DNA of 64,000 nucleotides from JAHFUI01 sp039931615 (lineage in GTDB: Bacteria; Acidobacteriota; Vicinamibacteria; Vicinamibacterales; CAVVIG01), in contig JBDTRR010000017.1 of the NCBI GenBank assembly GCA_039931615.1, positions 1 to 64,000 of the forward strand. Reading direction: 5' to 3'. The notes under the pieces are model-generated. The model saw only the letters and a program-made list of their open reading frames with translations, had not been told where the DNA came from and searched no databases. The position numbers and the translations under genes are program-made. Shown in pieces: positions 59,168-64,000 of the stretch (positions within the stretch are counted from its first letter, which is position 1; each line of letters opens with the position of its first letter).

Positions 59168-62096
59168 GCGCTGGCGCCAGGTCGAGGCTACCTGTCACGC
59201 GGCACTGGCGCGCCCGCCGGAGGAACGGGCGGCGTTCCTGACCCAGACCTGTGCCAGCGACAACATGCTGCAGCGTGAAGTCGAGTCGCTGCTGGCGCAG
59301 GAGCCCCACACTGCCCGGTTCATGAGCGTCCCAGCGGCGGCGGTTGTACCGTCGGTCGCCCTGGATCAGGTGAAGGGCACGCTCGCCGGTCAGCGCTTCG
59401 GAGTGTATGCGATTCGCTCGCTGCTCGGCGTCGGTGGCATGGGCGAGGTCTACCGCGCCTACGACCAAAGGCTCGGGCGCGAGGTCGCCATCAAGTTCCT
59501 GCCGCCTGCGTTCACAGCCGACACGGACCGGCAAGCGCGCTTTGAGCGCGAGGCACGCACGCTCGCCACCTTGAATCATCCGCACATCGGGGCGATCTAC
59601 GGGGTCGAAGAAGTGAACGGCGTCCGCGGCCTCGTGTTGGAGTTGGTCGAGGGCGAAACGCTGGCGGAGCGGATCGCCGTTCGAGGGCGGGGCGGTTCAG
59701 GACCGCTGCGAACCGCCTGGTCCAACCAGGCCGCGCCGGAGCAGGCCGATGCCGGCGGCCTGCCGATCCCCGAGGTGCTCGCCGTCGCGCGGCAGATCGC
59801 GGACGCGCTCGACGTCGCTCACGAGAAGGGGATCGTCCATCGCGATCTGAAACCGGCGAACATCAAGATCACGCCGGACGGCGCCGTGAAGGTGCTCGAC
59901 TTCGGCATGGCGAAGGCGGCACCGACCGACGGCTCGCCCTCCAATCTGACCGAGTCGCGCGTCGGGGTGATCCTCGGCACAGCCGCCTACATGAGCCCCG
60001 AGCAGACCCGCGGTCAGGCCGTCGACAAGCGCGGGGACATCTGGGCTTTCGGTTGTGTGCTGTACGAGATGCTGACGGGCCGGCTGACCTTTCCTGGCGA
60101 CACCGTCTCGGACACGATCGCGAAGATTCTCGAGCGCGACCCGGACTGGTCAGCTCTCCCCGCCACGACTCCGGCACGCCTTCGACGGCTGCTGGTGCGC
60201 TGCCTCGCGAAGGATCCAAAGCAGCGGCTGAGGGATATCGCTGAGGCCAGGATTGCCATCGATACGATCGACGATGTATTGCCGGGAGACGCCGGATCGC
60301 CGGCGGCGCATCCCGCTTCCGCCAAACCCTTTGCCAGGTGGCTGCCGTGGGCCGCGCTCGCCGTGCTCGCGGCCGGCATCATCGCGTGGGAAGTGAGGCG
60401 TCCGGCGACTATCCAAGAGAATCTGCTCTCCGATCCGCAGTTCTCGCGCTTCACGGACTGGCCGGGTACGGAAGGGGCCGCCGAAATTTCGCCCGATGGG
60501 AGATTCGTCGCCTTCCTCGCCGATCACGCCGGTCAGTTCGACGTCTGGCTCAGTCAGGTGGGCACCGGGCGTTTTACCAACCTCACATCGGCGATCGCGC
60601 CACTTGACGCCCCACGATCCGACAGCCTCGTACGGACCTTCGGCTTTTCGGGCGACGGGTCGGAGATCTGGTGCAGTGCCGCGGGCGACGCCGGTTCCGC
60701 AAAGATGCTCATTCCTTTGACAGGGGGCCAGCCACGGGCGTTCCTGACCAGGGGGGACGTCGCCCCGTCCTGGTCGCCAGACGGCACCCGGCTCGCCTAC
60801 TTCAACAACGGCAACGGTGATCCGCTGTTCGTCGCCGACCGCACCGGCGCAGACCCTCGCCGGATTGTCCTGCAGCCTCCGGAAGTCCACGACGCGTTTT
60901 TCAAGAAGGGGATGCACAGCCACAATCCGGTCTGGTCGCCCGACGGGGAGTGGATCTACTTCGTGCATGGATCGGACCCGACGGTGGAGATGGACGTGTG
61001 GCGGGTCCGGCCGGCCGGCGGTTCCCCGGAGCGAATCACGCAGCAGAACGTCCCGGTGAATTTCCCGGCTCCGCTCAATGCCCGTACCCTTCTGCACGTC
61101 GCGCGCGCGAAGGACTGGTCCGGACCGTGGCTCTGGGCGGTCGACGTGGAGCGCAAGATCCCGCAACGCGTGATTTCCGGCATCGAGCACTACACCTCGG
61201 TTTCAGCCAGCCGCGACGGCCGGCGGATGGTGGCCACCGTGGCCAGCGTAAGTGCCAGCCTGTGGCACGTGCCAATACTCAATCGGCCCGCCGAGGGTCG
61301 CGACGTCCAGCCATACCCGCTGCCGACGTTGCGGGCGATGGCGCCCCGCTTTGGCGGGGATTCGCTGTTCTACGTCTCCGCGTTGGGGACGGGCGACGGG
61401 CTGTGGCGGTTTCAAGACGGACAGGCGTCCGAAATCTGGAGGGACGCGGACGCCGCGCTGGCGGAGCCACCGGCCGTGTCCGCGGACGGACTCCGCGCGG
61501 CCGTCGTCTCGATACGAAAAGGAAAACGCCACCTTGCCGTCATGTCGGCCGACGGCACCAACGTCCGAACCCTGGCCGCCTCCATCGACATACTGGGGGC
61601 GGCGGGTCAAGCCAGCGCTGACTGGTCGCCGGACGGCGCCTGGATCGCGATCGGCGGCAGCGACGCGCAGGGTCAAGGGTTGTTCAAGATTCCCACGGAC
61701 GGGGCCCCGCCCATCCGCCTCGTCACCGGTGAGGCGACCAACCCGGTATGGTCGCCGGACGGCACGCTCATTGTGTATGCCGGCCCGTTCGTCGGCGGCG
61801 TGTCGCAGCTCCTGGGGGTGCGAGCCGACGGTACCTCGGTGAAGCTGCCGCCGCTGACCGTCCGCACCGGCGCCTATCGCTTCCTGCCCAACAGCAAGGG
61901 ATTGGTGTACTTGCCGCGGCGTCAGTCGCTGGACTTCTGGCTGTTCGATTTGGCTGCCAACAGTACCCGCCCGCTCACCCGCTTCACGGATCAGAGCTCC
62001 TTGACGACATTCGACATTACCGCCGACGGCAAACAGATCGTGTTCGACCGAGCGCGAGAGAACTCGGACGTGGTGCTGATCGATCTCGGCAAATGA
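59157..62096 (+). CDS. Membrane Ser/Thr protein kinase with PD40 propeller
   Basis: The 979-residue protein is a paralogue of that at 31.4 kb: the N-terminal helix region (MTPERWRQVEATCH), a full kinase domain (GVGGMGEVYRAYD near residue 93, AIKFLPP, HRDLKPANIK near 228, DFG near 248, AAYMSPEQTRG), one membrane helix at about 395-413 and an outer PD40 propeller with SPDG signatures in at least five blades. An insert of about 25 residues lies between the kinase lobes after RIAVRGRGG. It is co-translated with the upstream ECF sigma factor, so sigma factor and kinase very likely belong to one signalling path. The sensed ligand is unknown. Confidence 0.94.
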   Translation: MTPERWRQVEATCHAALARPPEERAAFLTQTCASDNMLQREVESLLAQEPHTARFMSVPAAAVVPSVALDQVKGTLAGQRFGVYAIRSLLGVGGMGEVYRAYDQRLGREVAIKFLPPAFTADTDRQARFEREARTLATLNHPHIGAIYGVEEVNGVRGLVLELVEGETLAERIAVRGRGGSGPLRTAWSNQAAPEQADAGGLPIPEVLAVARQIADALDVAHEKGIVHRDLKPANIKITPDGAVKVLDFGMAKAAPTDGSPSNLTESRVGVILGTAAYMSPEQTRGQAVDKRGDIWAFGCVLYEMLTGRLTFPGDTVSDTIAKILERDPDWSALPATTPARLRRLLVRCLAKDPKQRLRDIAEARIAIDTIDDVLPGDAGSPAAHPASAKPFARWLPWAALAVLAAGIIAWEVRRPATIQENLLSDPQFSRFTDWPGTEGAAEISPDGRFVAFLADHAGQFDVWLSQVGTGRFTNLTSAIAPLDAPRSDSLVRTFGFSGDGSEIWCSAAGDAGSAKMLIPLTGGQPRAFLTRGDVAPSWSPDGTRLAYFNNGNGDPLFVADRTGADPRRIVLQPPEVHDAFFKKGMHSHNPVWSPDGEWIYFVHGSDPTVEMDVWRVRPAGGSPERITQQNVPVNFPAPLNARTLLHVARAKDWSGPWLWAVDVERKIPQRVISGIEHYTSVSASRDGRRMVATVASVSASLWHVPILNRPAEGRDVQPYPLPTLRAMAPRFGGDSLFYVSALGTGDGLWRFQDGQASEIWRDADAALAEPPAVSADGLRAAVVSIRKGKRHLAVMSADGTNVRTLAASIDILGAAGQASADWSPDGAWIAIGGSDAQGQGLFKIPTDGAPPIRLVTGEATNPVWSPDGTLIVYAGPFVGGVSQLLGVRADGTSVKLPPLTVRTGAYRFLPNSKGLVYLPRRQSLDFWLFDLAANSTRPLTRFTDQSSLTTFDITADGKQIVFDRARENSDVVLIDLGK

Positions 62097-62366
62097 CACG
62101 CAAAGCGATGTAGGGGCAGGACATTCCCTGTTCGTCGACGGATGCGGCGTGGCGAGCGCCCGCCAAATCGACGACGGCAGCCATCGTCGCGTTTTTGCTG
62201 GCCGACGTCGCCCTGGAACCATCGCGCCGATCGTTGGGCACGCGTTGCGAACGGCCTCCCGGCGACGTCCACAGCGGCTCCAGCGAGAAGCCGACTGTAA
62301 ATGTTTGTTAAGAATCAGGCGCACGCTAGCGGACGTCCTTCGATCAGCACTACCGTGGGGGCTGGC

Positions 62367-63092
62367 ATGCCGGTCGAGGATCCGCCCGATGCCGTCAGTC
62401 AGAGTCCCGATCGAGGCGCGATCCTCATGATCGACGACGACGCCGAGCTGTGTGTGCTGATGCGCGAATTCCTGGGCGCACACGGCTTTCCCCTGACCGC
62501 CGCGCACGATGGCGCGTCCGGACTCAAGCTGGCGCTGGCGGGCGACTGGGATCTCGTTCTCCTGGACGTCATGCTCCCGCTGCTCGATGGCTACGAGATC
62601 CTTCGCCTGCTTCGCCGGCGGAGCAACGTGCCGGTCATCATGTTGACCGCTCGCGCCGAGGAGCGTGATCGCGTCGCCGGCCTCGAGGAAGGCGCCGACG
62701 ACTATCTGGTGAAGCCGTTCTCGACCGCCGAGCTGCTGGCGCGGATACGGGCGGTACGCCGGCGTACCGTTGACGGCCTTTCGTCGGCGTCCCGGATCAT
62801 CGAGCGCGGCGATCTCCGGCTGGACGCCGGATCCCGTGAAGCCTACGGCCGCGGCGTGCGGATTGCGGTTTCCGAAAGCGAGTTCGCCATCCTTGAAACG
62901 CTCGTCCGCGCCGCCGGTCGTACCGTCTCCCGCGACGAGCTGGCGGCCGTCTTGTATCAACGGGAAGCCACCCCGTTCGAGCGGTCGGTGGACGTGCACG
63001 TGAGCCACCTGCGCAAGAAGCTCGAGCCGCAAAGCCGCGCCGTCATCCGCAGCGCGCGTGGCATCGGCTACGTCCTGTCGCTCGAAGGGTGA
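62367..63092 (+). CDS. OmpR/CpxR-family response regulator
   Basis: From ATG 62367 the product has 241 residues: a receiver domain with the acidic pocket IDDD, phosphoacceptor Asp67 in LLDVMLPLLDG, Thr in IMLTAR and Lys in LVKPFS, then a winged-helix DNA-binding domain (VSESEFAILETLVRAAGR, RSVDVHVSHLRKKLEP, IRSARGIGYVL). The text is closest to CpxR. The first 19 residues precede the receiver and are probably unstructured; an ATG at 62427 would remove receiver residues and is unlikely. The histidine kinase gene follows after three bases. Confidence 0.93.
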   Translation: MPVEDPPDAVSQSPDRGAILMIDDDAELCVLMREFLGAHGFPLTAAHDGASGLKLALAGDWDLVLLDVMLPLLDGYEILRLLRRRSNVPVIMLTARAEERDRVAGLEEGADDYLVKPFSTAELLARIRAVRRRTVDGLSSASRIIERGDLRLDAGSREAYGRGVRIAVSESEFAILETLVRAAGRTVSRDELAAVLYQREATPFERSVDVHVSHLRKKLEPQSRAVIRSARGIGYVLSLEG

Positions 63093-63095
63093 GGC

Positions 63096-64000
63096 ATGCG
63101 CTCACTCTACGTCCGCATTCTGGTCGCGCTGGTCGGGACGGTGCTGATTTCGCTGGTTGCGTTCCTGGCGACGTTTCTGGCCATGACGCGGCCGGCGGAG
63201 GAGCGGCTGCTGCGGCAGTTTCAGACCCGGCAGATCGAAGATGCGGTGAGCGCGTACGAACTGGGAGGACCGGCGCAGCTCTCCATCTATCTCGATCGCC
63301 TGGATCGCGCCTGGGACGCCAAACACTATTTCGTCGACGCGGACGACCGGGATCTGGTCACCGGCGGCGATCGCTCGGCGATCGCTGGCGCGCCTCGCTC
63401 GCTGTTCGGCGGACCACCGGTGCTCGATGGGCGCCTGTTGATTGTCCAGCGCTCACCGGACTCGCGCTACCGGCTGCTGATCGTGGCGCCGCCGCCATTC
63501 AACGTGCGCGCCTTCCTGCCTTATTACGTGTTGATTCTCGCCGCGGTGGCGCTGGTCTGCTGGCTGCTCGCGGTCACCATCGTCAGGCCGATCCGTCAAT
63601 TGGCCGCGGTCGTCGAGCGCTTTGGCCGCAGCGACCTGGCGACGCGGGCGCGGATCGACCGGCGCGACGAAATCGGCAACCTCGCCGGCGCCTTCAACCG
63701 GATGGCCGACCGCATCGAAACATTGGTGACCGCCGAGCGGCGGCTGCTCCAGGACATCTCGCATGAACTGCGCTCGCCGCTGGCGCGCCTGAAGATTGGC
63801 ATCGAGCTCGCCCGTACCGCGCTCGATCGCGAGAGCGCCACCGATCGCCTGCAGAAGGAAGTGGACCGGCTGACCGCGCTGGTTGGCGGGTTGATCGAAG
63901 TCACCCGCGCCGAAGGGGATCCGTCAACCCGCAAATCAGAGCTGGTCTTGCTGAACGAGGTCGTCGCCGAGGTCGTTCAGCGCTGCAGTCTCGAGGCCGA
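63096..64000 (+). CDS. CpxA-like sensor histidine kinase, cut by window end
   Basis: The visible 301 residues contain an N-terminal membrane helix (SLYVRILVALVGTVLISLVA), a periplasmic sensor loop of about 115 residues, a second membrane helix (YYVLILAAVALVCWLLAVTIV), a HAMP domain (VRPIRQLAAVVERFG) and the HisKA H-box (LQDISHELRSPLARLKIG). The ATPase domain starts near the end and is cut off. The ATG at 63096 lies three bases after the regulator stop. With the CpxR-like regulator it forms a two-component system typical of envelope-stress sensing; the trigger cannot be told from this sequence. Confidence 0.9.
   Translation, partial: MRSLYVRILVALVGTVLISLVAFLATFLAMTRPAEERLLRQFQTRQIEDAVSAYELGGPAQLSIYLDRLDRAWDAKHYFVDADDRDLVTGGDRSAIAGAPRSLFGGPPVLDGRLLIVQRSPDSRYRLLIVAPPPFNVRAFLPYYVLILAAVALVCWLLAVTIVRPIRQLAAVVERFGRSDLATRARIDRRDEIGNLAGAFNRMADRIETLVTAERRLLQDISHELRSPLARLKIGIELARTALDRESATDRLQKEVDRLTALVGGLIEVTRAEGDPSTRKSELVLLNEVVAEVVQRCSLEA

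Noticed and set aside
1..64000. CRISPR arrays, tRNA and rRNA genes
   Set aside because: No regularly spaced repeats, tRNA-like cloverleaf or rRNA signature sequence was recognised on either strand by eye.

Overview
The window is GC-rich and looks like an Acidobacteriota chromosome, probably of the Vicinamibacteria type. The supporting signs are two pairs of a short ECF sigma factor with a Ser/Thr kinase that carries a C-terminal PD40 propeller, three large TonB-dependent receptors with N-terminal carboxypeptidase-regulatory-like domains, and a DUF1587/1592/1588/1585 cytochrome protein next to a DUF1552 protein. This assignment is inference from gene content. No rRNA or tRNA gene was recognised.

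Region 1 (1-14.7 kb) is small genes mixed with relics. There is a cut-off radical SAM protein, a methyltransferase, a DUF59 protein, a frameshifted NnrS-like membrane protein and a cupin. These are followed by a heavily deleted nosZ relic, an IS1-type transposase fragment, a duplicated periplasmic protein with a class II-like cytochrome c, an integrase fused to a kinase tail, several secreted proteins, and a broken PIN toxin-antitoxin pair. A first TonB-dependent receptor (10.7-13.7 kb), a truncated PD40 protein and a response regulator close the region. The first five items and the nosZ relic suggest a decayed nitrogen-oxide respiration neighbourhood.

Region 2 (14.7-31 kb) opens with a PAS relic and a six-PAS hybrid histidine kinase. 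Next comes a same-strand run (19.65-27.6 kb): DUF1592-type cytochrome protein, DUF1552 protein, metallo-beta-lactamase-fold enzyme, ankyrin protein, propeller protein and epoxide-hydrolase-like protein. Then follow a TonB-receptor relic, a HEIGH metalloprotease, a haloperoxidase-family protein lacking the PSGH motif, an ECF sigma relic and an intact ECF sigma factor.

Region 3 (31-38.5 kb) has a receptor-like Ser/Thr kinase, a TonB-dependent receptor, and a RegB/RegA-type redox two-component pair that starts 27 bases from the receptor on the other strand.

Region 4 (38.6-55.1 kb) is a compact nonribosomal peptide gene cluster and the most interesting part. A four-gene minus-strand operon, with every junction a 4-base overlap, encodes: NRPS 1 (C-A-PCP, with a PP-loop ATPase of the sugar-amidotransferase/thiolase type embedded inside the A domain); NRPS 2 (C, most of an A domain, and a guanidinoacetate-methyltransferase-like domain); NRPS 3 (the missing end of that A domain, PCP, and a thioesterase with a Cys nucleophile); and a polytopic membrane protein. 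Divergently transcribed are an ornithine cyclodeaminase, an acyl-CoA dehydrogenase and a stand-alone A domain with a proline-like code. They converge on a free carrier protein that is coupled to a HupE-like gene. Read together, this predicts ornithine to proline to prolyl-PCP to pyrrolyl-PCP, which then acylates an Asn-like residue that is modified while being activated, followed by a second, methylated residue and release. The product is unknown, and the side-chain chemistry (amidine, thioamide or other) is inference.

Region 5 (55.4-64 kb) has a third TonB-dependent receptor, a 32-residue membrane peptide gene, an ECF sigma factor overlapping a Ser/Thr kinase gene, and a CpxRA-like pair cut by the window end.

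Many frameshifts in the first 31 kb could be true decay or assembly errors; the sequence alone cannot separate them.
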